Positions 1-9,318 of a stretch of DNA of 64,000 nucleotides are shown piece after piece (within the stretch, counting starts at the first letter, position 1; each line of letters opens with the position of its first letter). Location: the NCBI RefSeq assembly GCF_003148495.1, contig NZ_QGGH01000001.1:950347-1014346 (forward strand), given 5' to 3'. Position numbers and translations under genes: made by a program. The notes under the pieces are model-generated. The model made no database searches, was not told the origin of the DNA, and worked only from the letters and a program-made list of their open reading frames with translations. This DNA comes from Mesorhizobium loti. Its GTDB lineage: Bacteria > Pseudomonadota > Alphaproteobacteria > Rhizobiales > Rhizobiaceae.

Positions 1-275
1 GCAAAGGGTTCGCTGACGATGATGACGTCGGGCGAATGGATCTGCCAGGCGGTCAACAGATGGCTCGCCGGCACGCCCATCCAGGCGGCGACGCGGCCGC
101 GGTTCTCGGCCACCAGCGCCCGGTCGTCGTCCGATCCGGTGCCGATGTTGAGGCCCTGATAGATGCCGCTGGAGACACCGCCGATGCGGGTGAAATAGCC
201 GTGCCGGATGCCTTGTGCCTGCGCCTTGTCCAGCAGCGGCGACCGAACGGGATCCGGTTTGGTCTGATTCAACAT
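1..275 (-). CDS. pgeF: PgeF/YfiH laccase-domain protein, C-terminal part outside window
   Basis: The visible 91 residues form the N-terminal part of a YfiH-type multicopper-oxidase-fold protein, a family now described as a peptidoglycan-editing factor and purine-nucleoside-acting enzyme. The family signature HGYFTRIGGVSSGIYQGLN and the following NIGTGSDDD and VAENR stretch are visible. The gene runs off the left edge. It follows the methyltransferase and lgt on the same strand, an arrangement I recall from other Rhizobiales. I chose ATG at 275, although its ribosome-binding site is weak; the frame stays open upstream to a TTG near 330, so the N-terminus may be 18 residues longer. Confidence 0.85.
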   Translation of the reverse strand, partial: MLNQTKPDPVRSPLLDKAQAQGIRHGYFTRIGGVSSGIYQGLNIGTGSDDDRALVAENRGRVAAWMGVPASHLLTAWQIHSPDVIIVSEPF

Positions 276-400
276 GCGGGCGTTGTTGTCCGTGTGGGCG
301 GTTTCGTCAAGAAAAAGGTGCTTCGTCAAAAAGAAGGCGGAGCAGGCGGGTTGGCCGCTCTTTCGCCGGACGGGAGATTGGGAGGGACGGCGGTGAAAAG

Positions 401-1504
401 TCAATCCGCCGTGGCAAATGGCGTCGTTGCTGAGAGTGGGGCGGCCACGCCGCGCGGCAGCATGGCAAGCACCTTGAACAGATCGCCCATCGCTTGCGGC
501 CCGGCGAGGCGCTCGACGGCTTCAGCGATCTTGTCGCGTGCCGCCTGGTCGGCATCGGCGCCGAGCCGGCCGGCGCGTTCGAGAATGCCCATGCCGAGCA
601 GAAAGTCGCCCTGCGTCGACAGATGGGCGTCGAGGCCATGCGCGCGCACGGTTGCGGCAAGGGCGGCGAAATCGACATGGGTGGTGAGGTCGGCCTCACC
701 GGGATTGGCCAGCACATCTTCGTGATTGTGGCTGCGCAAGGCCTGCAGCGTGTCGCCTACACCCGGCTGGAGATGGCCATAGTCGAGGAACAGGCCGGCG
801 CCGCCATCCTGGGATATACGCTCGGCGATGGCTGCCATCAGTGCGGTGCGGGCAGGCGCTATTTCGACGATCGCACCTTGCGTCGCCTCAGTGGCATCGG
901 CGGGCAACAATGCCGGGTCGACCGAGCCGGCGCCGGCGAAGAAGCAAAGGTCATTGGTGTCATCGAGGCCAACCATGCGCTCGCGCCAGCCGGCACCGGC
1001 GCGGACGAATTGGCGGACGGGCACGGCGTCGAACAACTCGTTGCCGACGATGAACAGCGGCTGTTGCGGCAAGGTCTCGATGGTTTCGTGCCAGCGAACC
1101 GCGAAAGGTGTGACGCCAAGCGTCTGTTGCTGGACCTCTGTCAGGCGCGGGCTGGTCTCGATCATGGCGAAGATGACGCCGTTGGCCAGATCGGGATCAA
1201 GCCGCGATAGCGTGCGCAGCATGTCCTTCATCAGCGTGCCGCGACCGGGGCCGATCTCGGCGATGGTGGCCGGCAGCGGCCGGCCGCTCGCTGCCCAAGC
1301 CTGGTACATCCACACAGCGACCAGTTCACCGAACATCTGGCTGATCTCGGGTGCGGTGATGAAATCACCGGCCGCACCAAAGGGCTCGCGCGTCGTGTAG
1401 TAGCCGTCCGCCGGGTCGAACAGGCACAGCGCCATGTACTCGTTGACGGGAAGCGGCCCCAGTGCCTCGATCAAGTCGACGATGCGGGTCTTCAGCCGTG
1501 TCAT
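401..1504 (-). CDS. MidA/NDUFAF7-family SAM-dependent methyltransferase (COG1565)
   Basis: This 367-residue protein carries the MidA-family hallmark [18 protein letters not shown] at residues 43-60 and the SAM-binding motif EIGPGRG at 82-88, followed by a NELFDAVPV stretch near 153. In mitochondria the homologue NDUFAF7 methylates an arginine of the complex I subunit NDUFS2; the bacterial substrate is assumed to be similar but is not proven. Its ATG overlaps the lgt stop codon as ATGA, so the two are almost certainly cotranscribed and translationally coupled. A 125-base gap separates it from pgeF. Confidence 0.9.
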   Translation of the reverse strand: MTRLKTRIVDLIEALGPLPVNEYMALCLFDPADGYYTTREPFGAAGDFITAPEISQMFGELVAVWMYQAWAASGRPLPATIAEIGPGRGTLMKDMLRTLSRLDPDLANGVIFAMIETSPRLTEVQQQTLGVTPFAVRWHETIETLPQQPLFIVGNELFDAVPVRQFVRAGAGWRERMVGLDDTNDLCFFAGAGSVDPALLPADATEATQGAIVEIAPARTALMAAIAERISQDGGAGLFLDYGHLQPGVGDTLQALRSHNHEDVLANPGEADLTTHVDFAALAATVRAHGLDAHLSTQGDFLLGMGILERAGRLGADADQAARDKIAEAVERLAGPQAMGDLFKVLAMLPRGVAAPLSATTPFATAD

Positions 1505-2355
1505 GCCGGCTGCGGCTGTGTCACCGGCTTGGCGGTCAGCATCGCCCAGATACCGGCCAGCACCATCGGGGTAGAAAGGATCATGCCCATGGTCAGCCAG
1601 TTGGTGCCGAGGAGATAGCCGAGCTGCTGGTCGGGCTCGCGGAAGAACTCGACGAAGATGCGCGACAGGCCATAGCCGCAGATGAAGGCGCCGCCGACGA
1701 AGCGCGGCGTCTTCAGCTTGAGGCGCGAATGGGTAAGGATGCGCAGCACGAGGAACAGCACCACGCCCTCGAGCAGCGCCTCGTAGAGCTGGCTCGGATG
1801 ACGGGCAAACGGCCCGCCATTGGGGAATTCGAACGCCCAGGGCACGTCGGTTGGCCGGCCCCAGAGCTCGGAATTGATGAAATTGGCGACGCGCACCAGG
1901 CCAAGGCCGACCGGCACGCCGGCCGCCACGACGTCAAACAGCGACCAGGTGCGGATGCCGCGCTTGATGGAGAACAGCGTCATGGCAAGGATGACGCCGA
2001 GCAGGCCGCCATGGAACGACATGCCGCCCTGCCAGACGGCGAAGATGTCGAGCGGGTGGGCGATGTAACGCTGCAGGTCGTAGAACAGCACATAGCCGGT
2101 GCGGCCGCCGAGCACGACGCCGATGGCCGCCCAGACGATGAAATCGTCGAGGTCCTCCGGCTTCATCGGCAGGACGCCGTTCGGCCACAGCCTGGCATTG
2201 GCGGCGAGCCGCTTGGCGTACCACCAGGCGAACAGGATGCCGACGATGTAGCCGACACCGTACCAGTGCACCGCCAGCGGTCCGACCTGGATGAGGATCG
2301 GGTTGATGTTGGGGAAGGGCAAGGAAGCCAGGGGCAGCAGGAAATATTCGTTCAA
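1501..2355 (-). CDS. lgt: Phosphatidylglycerol:prolipoprotein diacylglyceryl transferase
   Basis: Lgt transfers diacylglycerol from phosphatidylglycerol to the lipobox cysteine of prolipoproteins in the inner membrane. Family motifs seen in order are [27 protein letters not shown], the signature [14 protein letters not shown] and [13 protein letters not shown]. The protein is polytopic. I chose the TTG at 2355, giving 284 residues beginning [17 protein letters not shown], because this matches the usual family length; the upstream 36 codons look like 5' untranslated sequence. The stop overlaps the start of the methyltransferase gene (ATGA). Confidence 0.95.
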   Translation of the reverse strand: MNEYFLLPLASLPFPNINPILIQVGPLAVHWYGVGYIVGILFAWWYAKRLAANARLWPNGVLPMKPEDLDDFIVWAAIGVVLGGRTGYVLFYDLQRYIAHPLDIFAVWQGGMSFHGGLLGVILAMTLFSIKRGIRTWSLFDVVAAGVPVGLGLVRVANFINSELWGRPTDVPWAFEFPNGGPFARHPSQLYEALLEGVVLFLVLRILTHSRLKLKTPRFVGGAFICGYGLSRIFVEFFREPDQQLGYLLGTNWLTMGMILSTPMVLAGIWAMLTAKPVTQPQPA

Positions 2356-2523
2356 CGGGGAACTCTCGGTTGCAATCGCGCTTGGGCGCGGACCATGCGG
2401 CAGGGTTTTGGCAGGGTCAAGGCAAGGTAGATGCTCCCGACTTGATGCCGCAGCTGCCTTCAACGTTCTTGCATTCCGCGCGCAGCGCCACTAACTCAAT
2501 TCAAGCAAGCGCGAGGATTTGCC

Positions 2524-2826
2524 ATGTCGACCGGACCGAACCGCATTCTCGATGAATTCGCCAAGCTGATGACCGACGCCGCCGGCGCCGCCCAGGGCGT
2601 GCGCCGTGAGGTGGAGACCGCGTTCAAGGGGCAGGCCGAACGCATTCTCAACACCATGGACGTGGTGCAGCGCGAAGAGTTCGAAGCCGCGCGCGAGATG
2701 GCCGCCAAGGCTCGGGAAGAAAACACCCGCCTTGCCGCCCGCATCGAGGCGCTCGAGGCGAAGCTTGCCGAGCTGGCCGGTGACGCCGCACCAGCGGCGG
2801 CGGCCAAGCCCCGCGCAAAAAAATAA
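2524..2826 (+). CDS. ubiK: UbiK-like accessory factor (BMFP/YqiC domain)
   Basis: This 100-residue acidic, helical protein has the BMFP-domain arrangement: an N-terminal amphipathic segment (RILDEFAKLMTDAAGAAQG), a central helix with VQREEFEAAREMA, and a C-terminal coiled coil ending in an Ala/Lys-rich tail. The Enterobacterial relative UbiK is a trimeric membrane-associated factor that helps the ubiquinone-biosynthesis complex under oxygen. It is divergent from lgt, with 168 bases between the two starts. The role here is by family only. Confidence 0.8.
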   Translation: MSTGPNRILDEFAKLMTDAAGAAQGVRREVETAFKGQAERILNTMDVVQREEFEAAREMAAKAREENTRLAARIEALEAKLAELAGDAAPAAAAKPRAKK

Positions 2827-3171
2827 TCGTTAAACTTTTCCACATAGCCCGATCCTGAAAAGCGCTTTGCCGTGAATCGCTTAACGGCATTGCATGAATC
2901 TTTGTGACAGCGGCTTTCCACATGCGAATGACGCAGTGCGAAAAATTGGGCTGTTCACGCGACTCCCGATCAATAGACTGAATTTGTTGCATGATTCGGA
3001 GCAGGGTCATGCGGCCGGGCGGTGGGGTCCGGTCCGGGGTCTTTGTGTCGAGAAGTAGTCTTTTGCGCGAAGAAAGTCCTGACCGTCCGAGTTCTAGACA
3101 AAATTGTTCGTTGTGTGTGCCCTCCCGCGGAGCGTGTGGCGGCGCTCGTACAGAACGACAGGAAGCATTCC
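2827..3171. other. Intergenic stretch upstream of ybjN, no gene seen
   Basis: These 345 bases contain no convincing coding frame. The first half is relatively AT-rich and has several TTAA-type words. It must carry the ybjN promoter, but I could not fix a -35/-10 pair with confidence. Confidence 0.4.
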
Positions 3172-3672
3172 ATGGAACTTCTCGAACTCGAATTCTCCCG
3201 CGAAATCCATCCGGTGGATGTTATCGAGCAGGTGGCCCACAACAACGACTGGTCCTTTGAGCGGGCCGGCGACGACGAGATTTCGATCTCGGTTGCCGGA
3301 AGCTGGACCGACTATCACGTCTCCTTCTCGTGGATGGAGGATTTCGAGGCGCTGCACCTGGCCTGCGCCTTCGACATCAAGGTGCCGGAGACCCGCGCGC
3401 TGGAAGTGATGCGGCTCTTGTCGCTGATCAACGAGCAGATGCTGTTCGGCCATTTCGACCTCTGGGAGCAGGAGGGCGCGATCATGTTCCGCCAGTCGCT
3501 GCTTCTGGCCGGCGGGGTCGAGCCGTCGAGCCAGCAGGTTGAAGTGTTGCTGTCGTCGGCGCTGGAAGCCTGCGAATGCTATTTCCAGGCCTTCCAGTTT
3601 GTTGTCTGGTCCGGAACCTCGGCCAAGGACGCACTGGCCGGCGTGCTGTTCGAGACCTACGGCAACGCCTGA
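3172..3672 (+). CDS. YbjN domain-containing protein
   Basis: The 166-residue protein starts MELLELEFSREIHPVDVIEQ and matches the YbjN family, whose fold resembles type III secretion chaperones. Typical features are the VDVIEQVAHNNDWSFER opening, the FSWMEDFEALHLACAFD core and the LLSLINEQMLFGHFDLW segment. I chose ATG at 3172 because an AGGAAG ribosome-binding site lies just upstream; longer in-frame readings have no such site. The exact molecular role of the Rhizobiales YbjN proteins is not known. It is followed by csaA 13 bases later, suggesting cotranscription. Confidence 0.85.
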   Translation: MELLELEFSREIHPVDVIEQVAHNNDWSFERAGDDEISISVAGSWTDYHVSFSWMEDFEALHLACAFDIKVPETRALEVMRLLSLINEQMLFGHFDLWEQEGAIMFRQSLLLAGGVEPSSQQVEVLLSSALEACECYFQAFQFVVWSGTSAKDALAGVLFETYGNA

Positions 3673-3685
3673 GTCAAAGACCAAG

Positions 3686-4045
3686 ATGAGTTCGAGCAGC
3701 GAGCGCAAGCCCGAGATCAGTTTTGCCGATTTCGATCGTGTCGATATCCGCGCCGGCACGATCGTGGAGGCCGAACCGTTTCCGCAGGCGCGTAAGCCCG
3801 CATTCAAGCTGAAGATCGATTTCGGCACCGACATCGGCATCAAGAAATCGTCGGCGCAGATCACGAAATACTATGCGCCGGAGACGCTGATCGGCCGGCA
3901 GGTGTTCGCGGTGGTCAATTTCCCGCCGCGCCAGATCGGCCCGTTCATGTCGGAAGTGCTGACGCTCGGCTTTCCCGATGAGGAGGGCGCGGTGGTGCTT
4001 GGAGCCATCGAGCGCAAGGTGCCGGATGGCGGCAGGTTGTTTTAG
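3686..4045 (+). CDS. CsaA-like tRNA-binding domain protein
   Basis: This 119-residue protein is a stand-alone OB-fold tRNA-binding domain of the CsaA/Trbp111 type. Diagnostic segments are FADFDRVDIRAGTIVEAE near the N-terminus, KSSAQITKYYAPETLIGRQV in the middle and VLTLGFPDEEGAVVLGAIE near the end. Such proteins bind tRNA structure in a sequence-independent way, and Bacillus CsaA has chaperone-like activity. The chosen ATG lies 13 bases after the ybjN stop. The gene ends with a small GATCCC/GGGATC hairpin at 4048-4064 without a T-tract. Confidence 0.88.
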   Translation: MSSSSERKPEISFADFDRVDIRAGTIVEAEPFPQARKPAFKLKIDFGTDIGIKKSSAQITKYYAPETLIGRQVFAVVNFPPRQIGPFMSEVLTLGFPDEEGAVVLGAIERKVPDGGRLF

Positions 4046-4167
4046 GATCCCAACTGGGGATCAGAACTCACGCCTTCAGGCGAGCCGAGATAGATTGATA
4101 ATCCTTTCGGCTGATGCTTCAGCATCGATTTGATGCCAATGACGTGACAGGAGGGGGCGCGTGAACA

Positions 4168-5742
4168 TCATCCGCTTTTCCTGTCAGCGTCGACCAATTT
4201 CCTTATCCGGTATAATTTGAACTGCTTGCCTTCGGCGATTAATTCAAGATTGCCGTGTCGTGGCGGGCCACTCTCCGGCGCAATTACCAGCAGATAGTCA
4301 AAGTCACAGGTCCAATGCGCTGCATACGCCGCCTCGACCGGTGGGGATGCACCAGCGGCGTAGGCCTCCAGCTCAGACATCGGGATAGGCCCGCCTTGCG
4401 GTATGGTCAGGTTTGCTACTTCCGGCCGGGGCCTCACCGGCTGTTTTCCCGGATAGGTGAATAGCGTTGGCATCAGTGCATCGCGTGTGACTACGGCCAA
4501 CGCGGCAGCATTGTACATTGGATAAAGGAGCAGATTTGTTGGTGGGTCGTCTGGAGGGCCATTCTGGCCGGTAAGGATTCGCGAGCCCATTGGAATGGCG
4601 TCGAACGCGGTCATAAGCGTACGATATTCGCTGCGGCACGACAGTTGCGCCCAGATCGTGATGCCACTGTTTGCAAGCCCGGCGCCAAACGCTAGCGCGA
4701 CGAAAAGTGTTCCGCGCGGGCCTTGCGGACACTTGATCGTGACGAAAGCTGGCAGGATCAGAATAAGTGCCAGAAGAACGCGCCCGTCGACAAAGGCCGT
4801 GTCTGCAACGCGGAACGGCATGACAATGAACAGGCACAGGAGCCCAAAGCCTATCCAGCAGCCGACGCGAGAGACCGCCACCATCCTGTGCTTCACCGCA
4901 AGGTAAGTGAGAATGATCAGCACCACGGTCACGGCTGAGGAAGTGTATCTGCTGAAGCCGTTGACTTGAACCAGCGCTAACAATTTCGCCGACAGGGCCC
5001 ATTCGGTTCCTTCGCCACCCACTTTGCCGCCGAAGGCGAGCGCCAGGGCGCCAACTGCGACGGCCGGAGCAGCCATTCCGGCAACCAGCAAGATCGTGCG
5101 TTTCCAGTTCTCAATGTGGTCGGGCCAGCGGGAGAGTTCGTACAGCCCCACCACAATGCCATACAGGCCGAGGGCAAATAAGTGAGAGATATACAGAACC
5201 ACGACGAAGACGGCGTGGATGGCAAGGCGCAGCGGCAAAGGTCTTTCCACGAGCCAAATCCAGACCGCGACGGCCCAAAGAGCGATCCCTAACGCAAATT
5301 CGAAATTCACGAATCCGAAAGCGAAGGGCATGGCGTAGAGGAAGAGCGAAGCAACGAAGCCGCTGAGGATCACACGCCCCCGTGCGGCCGCTCCGACGGC
5401 CATTGCTCCGCTAACGACCAGCATTTGCGCGATCAGATAGAAGAGCCTTGATGCCAACTCGATCCCGATCAAGCGTCCAGCGAACGGGACAATAAGGTCC
5501 ATCGCTAGATTAGGGTAGGGTGCCCACGCGGCTTCATAGTAGGGATGGGCCTCGGGCGTGCCGGCGCGCATCAGGATCGACATTCTTGCGAGATGATTTG
5601 GATAGTCTGCCATAGCCGGTATGTCGACGAGCAGCACGGGCAAGAAAGCCACCACCAGCAGAACTATCAGCAAGATACCTTCGGGCCTGATGAAATGGCT
5701 CGTGTAACTGTTGATTTTGTTGGAGGATGTTGCTTCGAACAT
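4168..5742 (-). CDS. Polytopic membrane protein of unknown function, AT-richer than neighbours
   Basis: The 524-residue protein has a short N-terminal tail, then about ten to eleven hydrophobic segments up to roughly residue 360, then a soluble C-terminal part of about 160 residues. An early loop has AMADYPNHLARMSIL followed by PNLAMDLIVP, which recalls the first extracytoplasmic loop of GT-C-type polyprenyl-phosphate glycosyltransferases, but I see no firm catalytic signature. Its base composition is visibly more AT-rich than that of adjacent genes, with less biased codons, which suggests later acquisition. It is convergent with csaA and lies upstream of the GT4 gene on the same strand. Function unassigned. 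Confidence 0.7.
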   Translation of the reverse strand: MFEATSSNKINSYTSHFIRPEGILLIVLLVVAFLPVLLVDIPAMADYPNHLARMSILMRAGTPEAHPYYEAAWAPYPNLAMDLIVPFAGRLIGIELASRLFYLIAQMLVVSGAMAVGAAARGRVILSGFVASLFLYAMPFAFGFVNFEFALGIALWAVAVWIWLVERPLPLRLAIHAVFVVVLYISHLFALGLYGIVVGLYELSRWPDHIENWKRTILLVAGMAAPAVAVGALALAFGGKVGGEGTEWALSAKLLALVQVNGFSRYTSSAVTVVLIILTYLAVKHRMVAVSRVGCWIGFGLLCLFIVMPFRVADTAFVDGRVLLALILILPAFVTIKCPQGPRGTLFVALAFGAGLANSGITIWAQLSCRSEYRTLMTAFDAIPMGSRILTGQNGPPDDPPTNLLLYPMYNAAALAVVTRDALMPTLFTYPGKQPVRPRPEVANLTIPQGGPIPMSELEAYAAGASPPVEAAYAAHWTCDFDYLLVIAPESGPPRHGNLELIAEGKQFKLYRIRKLVDADRKSG

Positions 5743-5904
5743 GCCGCAATGTAGGTAGAAATGGTAAATTTTGAGTCGCCGACAAAGACTATGGATTCTC
5801 CATGTCTTTGGGATGGTGAGATGGCGGCGCGCTTTATATTAGCTGTCGATGATTATACAGTCTTGGACTGCATTATCATTTGAATCATTTGATCTGACGC
5901 ACGC

Positions 5905-6927
5905 TTAGGCCGCCAGCTTGCGCGTCGTGCCCAGCGCTTCCTCGACCGTGTCGAGGAACATTTCCGCGCAAGCTTTCCAGCTGTAGCGCATGGCGCGTTC
6001 GCGTGCCTGCGCGCGGTCGACGTTGAGCGCGGCGAGCGAGGCCTCGCGCAGGTCGTTGGAGACCGCGCCGCCAAAGCCATCGCCGACGATGTCGATCGGC
6101 CCGGTCACCGGATAGGCGGCGACCGGCGTGCCGCTCGCCAGCGCCTCGATGATGACGTTGCCGAAGGTGTCGGTGCGGCTGGGGAAGACGAAGACGTCGG
6201 CCGAGGCATAGATCTCGGCCAGTTCGTCATTGGGACGATGGCCGAGGAAATGCGCCTGCGGGTACTTCGCCTTCAGCCTGGCAAGCTCGGGGCCTTCGCC
6301 GACGATAACCTTGCTGCCCGGCAGGTCGAGGTCGAGGAAGGCGGAGAGGTTCTTTTCGATGGCGACGCGACCGACGCAGAGGAAGATCGGGCCGGGGAAG
6401 CCGAGATCCTTCTTCTTGTCCGGGCGGAAATGATCGGTGTCGACGCCGCGCGTCCACGGCCGCAGCTTGGTGAAGCCGCGCGCCGAAAGGTCGTCGGCGA
6501 GCGACTGGGTGGCGACCAGCGTGCCCTGGCCGGAATTGTGGAAATCGCGCAGCCAGCGATAAGCCCAGCTTTCCGGCACCGGCAGGCGGGCGCTGAGATA
6601 TTCGGGAAAGCGCGTGTGGTAGCTGGTGGTGAACGGCCGGCCGGCATTGCGGCAATAGCGCCGCGCCATGATGCCGAGCGGACCCTCGGTGACGATGTGG
6701 ATGTGGTCCGCCTTGCCGGCTTCGATCAGGCGAGCGACATGGCCGGGCGTGGTCAGCGCCAGCCTTATGTCGGGATAGGTCGGCAGGGGCAAGGTGCGAA
6801 AGATGTTGGGCGTCAGGAAATCCACCGCGACATCGAAGGATTTCAGCGTTTCGGTGAGCCGCTCCAGCGTGTGGACGACGCCGTTGACCTGCGGGCGCCA
6901 GGCGTCGGTGACCATCAGTATGCGCAT
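5905..6927 (-). CDS. GT4-family glycosyltransferase
   Basis: This 340-residue GT-B enzyme starts MRILMVTDAWRPQVNGVVHTL, the typical opening of GT4 mannosyl- and glucosyltransferases with the glycine-rich loop. The C-terminal nucleotide-sugar half contains CVGRVAIEKNL (184-194) and SRTDTFGNVIIEALASG (250-266). The usual E-x7-E motif is present as D253-x7-E261. The closest families I recognise make glycolipids, including sulfoquinovosyl and glucuronosyl diacylglycerol synthases and phosphatidylinositol mannosyltransferases. Rhizobia make such lipids under phosphate starvation, but no PhoB box was identified here. The acceptor is not known. Confidence 0.85.
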   Translation of the reverse strand: MRILMVTDAWRPQVNGVVHTLERLTETLKSFDVAVDFLTPNIFRTLPLPTYPDIRLALTTPGHVARLIEAGKADHIHIVTEGPLGIMARRYCRNAGRPFTTSYHTRFPEYLSARLPVPESWAYRWLRDFHNSGQGTLVATQSLADDLSARGFTKLRPWTRGVDTDHFRPDKKKDLGFPGPIFLCVGRVAIEKNLSAFLDLDLPGSKVIVGEGPELARLKAKYPQAHFLGHRPNDELAEIYASADVFVFPSRTDTFGNVIIEALASGTPVAAYPVTGPIDIVGDGFGGAVSNDLREASLAALNVDRAQARERAMRYSWKACAEMFLDTVEEALGTTRKLAA

Positions 6928-7133
6928 GGCGGCCCTTTGCAGGAAAGGTCGACGGTTGCCTTGAGACGATGCCGGAACGGCGACCAGCCTGCGGCTCTCG
7001 CTTCGCTCCAGCGCACCCGGGCGGGCACGGGGTCGAAGTGAGGCGGCAGGGCCGAATCAATTGAGGTCGCGCGCTTCATGCGCGCTCTTGACCATGGTTT
7101 CATGACGGGCGGATGAAGCCCGTCCTCCGCCGA

Positions 7134-8549
7134 CTATGCCGGAACCTGGATGACGGCGCGAAGTCCGCCGAGCGGGCTGTCGTCGAGGGTGATGTCGCCG
7201 CCATGGCTGCGGGCGATGTCGCGGGCAATCGACAGGCCGAGCCCGGTGCCGCTGGCATCGAGGTTGCGGGCCTCGTCGAGCCGCACGAACGGTTTGAACA
7301 CGTCTTCGCGCCGGTCTGCGGGAATGCCCGGACCATCGTCGTCGATGGTGACCAGAAGCGAGCCGCGGCCATGGGTGGCGTTGACCTCCACCGTCTTGGC
7401 ATAGCGGAAGGCGTTGCCGATGACGTTGGACATCAGCCGGGCAAAGGCGTTCGGCCGCACATGCACATCGGGGTCGCCGGCAAGCGTCGTCGACAGCTTG
7501 CGCTTGCGCAGCCTGGCTTCCTCGCCGAGCTTCTCGAAATAGGCCTCGAGATCGAACCGTCCGGCGTCTTCCGAAGCCTCGCCACGGGCAAAAGCGAGAT
7601 AGCCTTCGAGCATCGACTGCATGTCGTCGATGTCCTGGTCGAGCGCCGCCTTGGTCTCGGCCTTGCCGCCGGAAAGCGCAAGCTGCAGCTTGAAGCGGGT
7701 GAGGATGGTTCGCAGGTCATGGCTGACGCCGGTGAGCATGGCGGTGCGTTGCTCGATCTGGCGCTCGATGCGCTCGCGCATTTGCATGAAGGCAAAGCCG
7801 GCGCGGCGGACCTCCTCGGCGCCGCGCGGCCGGAAATCGCGCGGCATCGGCCGGCCCTTGCCGAAGCTTTCGGCGGCTTCGGCAAGCGTCAGGATCGGCC
7901 GGATCTGGTTGCGCAGGAAGGGAATGGCGATCATCAGGAGCACCAGCGAGGTGCCGACCATCCAGATCAGGAAGATGTGGGTGTTCGAGGCATAGGCCTG
8001 GCTGCGGCGCACGAAGACGCGCAGCACCTTGTTCTCGAGCTGGACGCGCACCTCGACGATGTTGGAATTGCCGACCGTGTCGATCCAGAACGGTCGATTG
8101 ATCTGGCGCGTGATCTCGGACGACAGAACATCATCCAAAATCGAGAAGAACGGCTTTGGGCCGGGCGCGGGCAGCGGGTCGGGCGGCAAGAGGTCGACCT
8201 TCAGCTGCATGCGGTCCTGGGCGATGCGGATGATGTTGGTGTAGTCGGCGTCGCGCGGATAGGTTTCGATCAGGTCGATGATGGCGGCGATGTCGCGCAC
8301 GGTGGCCTGCGACAGGCGCTGCGTCACGGTTGCCCAATGGCGTTCCATGAAGACAAAGGCGACGACCGATTGCAGAAGGATCATCGGCGCGATGACGATG
8401 ATCAGCGAGCGGGCATAGAGCCGCTTTGGCATGTAGAGCGAGACGAGGCGCCAGAAGCGGTTCCAAGCGCGCGGCACCGCCTTCAGCGTCCGCGTGGCGC
8501 GTGCGCTCAAGCCGCCATTGCCCGGCTGTTCCAGTTCCGTGGTTGCCAT
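7134..8549 (-). CDS. Sensor histidine kinase, EnvZ-like
   Basis: The 471-residue kinase has TM helices at about 46-68 and 191-212, a periplasmic sensor segment of about 120 residues between them, a HAMP linker, and a HisKA domain with the phospho-accepting H277 in SHDLRT. The ATPase part shows N-box NVIGNAFRYA (375-384), G1 DDDGPGIP (403-410) and G2 GTGLGLSIA. It is the last gene of a marR-regulator-kinase operon and starts 50 bases after the response regulator. The signal is unknown; the architecture is that of osmolarity or envelope sensors. Confidence 0.92.
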   Translation of the reverse strand: MATTELEQPGNGGLSARATRTLKAVPRAWNRFWRLVSLYMPKRLYARSLIIVIAPMILLQSVVAFVFMERHWATVTQRLSQATVRDIAAIIDLIETYPRDADYTNIIRIAQDRMQLKVDLLPPDPLPAPGPKPFFSILDDVLSSEITRQINRPFWIDTVGNSNIVEVRVQLENKVLRVFVRRSQAYASNTHIFLIWMVGTSLVLLMIAIPFLRNQIRPILTLAEAAESFGKGRPMPRDFRPRGAEEVRRAGFAFMQMRERIERQIEQRTAMLTGVSHDLRTILTRFKLQLALSGGKAETKAALDQDIDDMQSMLEGYLAFARGEASEDAGRFDLEAYFEKLGEEARLRKRKLSTTLAGDPDVHVRPNAFARLMSNVIGNAFRYAKTVEVNATHGRGSLLVTIDDDGPGIPADRREDVFKPFVRLDEARNLDASGTGLGLSIARDIARSHGGDITLDDSPLGGLRAVIQVPA

Positions 8550-8598
8550 TCGCTCTTTTCGCTTGCCCGCAGCCGTTCAGCCAGCCGCAGGCGGCATT

Positions 8599-9318
8599 CT
8601 ATTCCACGCTGAGCCGATACCCAATACCGCGTACGGTCTGCAGCCAGACCGGATTGGACGGATCGCGCTCGATCTTGCGGCGCAGCCGGTTGATCTGGAC
8701 GTCGATGGTGCGCTCGCCGACTTCCGAATCGTCGCCGACAAGCTCGTGGCGGGGTATCGTCTCGCCTGCCCGCGCGGCGAAGATCGCCAGGATCTCCTGC
8801 TCGCGGTCGGTCAGCTTCAGCGCCTCGCCGCCACGCTTCAATTCGCGCCTGGCGATCTGGAAGGTGTAGGGGCCGAAGACCAGCTGCTCGACCTTGGGCG
8901 TGGTGGCAGGGCCACCACGGCGCAGGATGTTGTTGATGCGCAGGATCAGCTCGCGCGGATCGAAGGGCTTTGGCAGATAGTCGTCGGCGCCGGCCTCCAG
9001 CCCTGAGATGCGGCTGTCGGTCTCCGACAGCGCCGTCAGCATCAGGATCGGTACGTTCTTTTCGGCCCGCAGCGACTTGGTCAAGTCGACGCCCGTCTCG
9101 CCAGGCATCATGACGTCCAGCACCAGAAGGTCGAAGTCGAGGCCGGCAAGCTTGCGCCTGGCTTCGCCGGCATTGCCGGCGACGGTGACGCGAAAGCCGT
9201 TTTCGGTCAGATACTGCTTGAGAAGATTGCGGATGCGGGTGTCGTCGTCGACCACAAGCAGATGTGGCGCGTCGTCGTCCGGTGCGGCCGCGTGATCGAC
9301 CCGTTCAGTGCTCTCCAT
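8599..9318 (-). CDS. OmpR-family response regulator
   Basis: The 239-residue regulator has an N-terminal receiver domain with acidic residues in VVDDD (22-26), the phosphorylation site D68 in LVLDVMMPG, T95 and K117 in LPKPFD. A winged-helix DNA-binding domain follows, with DREQEILAIFAARAGE, TIDVQINRLRRKIE and TVRGIGYRLS. I chose ATG at 9318 because an AGGGAA site precedes it; the longer reading adds ten residues. Its start lies 14 bases inside the end of the marR gene, so translation is probably coupled. Confidence 0.93.
   Translation of the reverse strand: MESTERVDHAAAPDDDAPHLLVVDDDTRIRNLLKQYLTENGFRVTVAGNAGEARRKLAGLDFDLLVLDVMMPGETGVDLTKSLRAEKNVPILMLTALSETDSRISGLEAGADDYLPKPFDPRELILRINNILRRGGPATTPKVEQLVFGPYTFQIARRELKRGGEALKLTDREQEILAIFAARAGETIPRHELVGDDSEVGERTIDVQINRLRRKIERDPSNPVWLQTVRGIGYRLSVE

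Noticed and set aside
4048..4064. Hairpin after the CsaA-like gene as a terminator
   Set aside because: Six-base stem without a T-tract; too weak to call.
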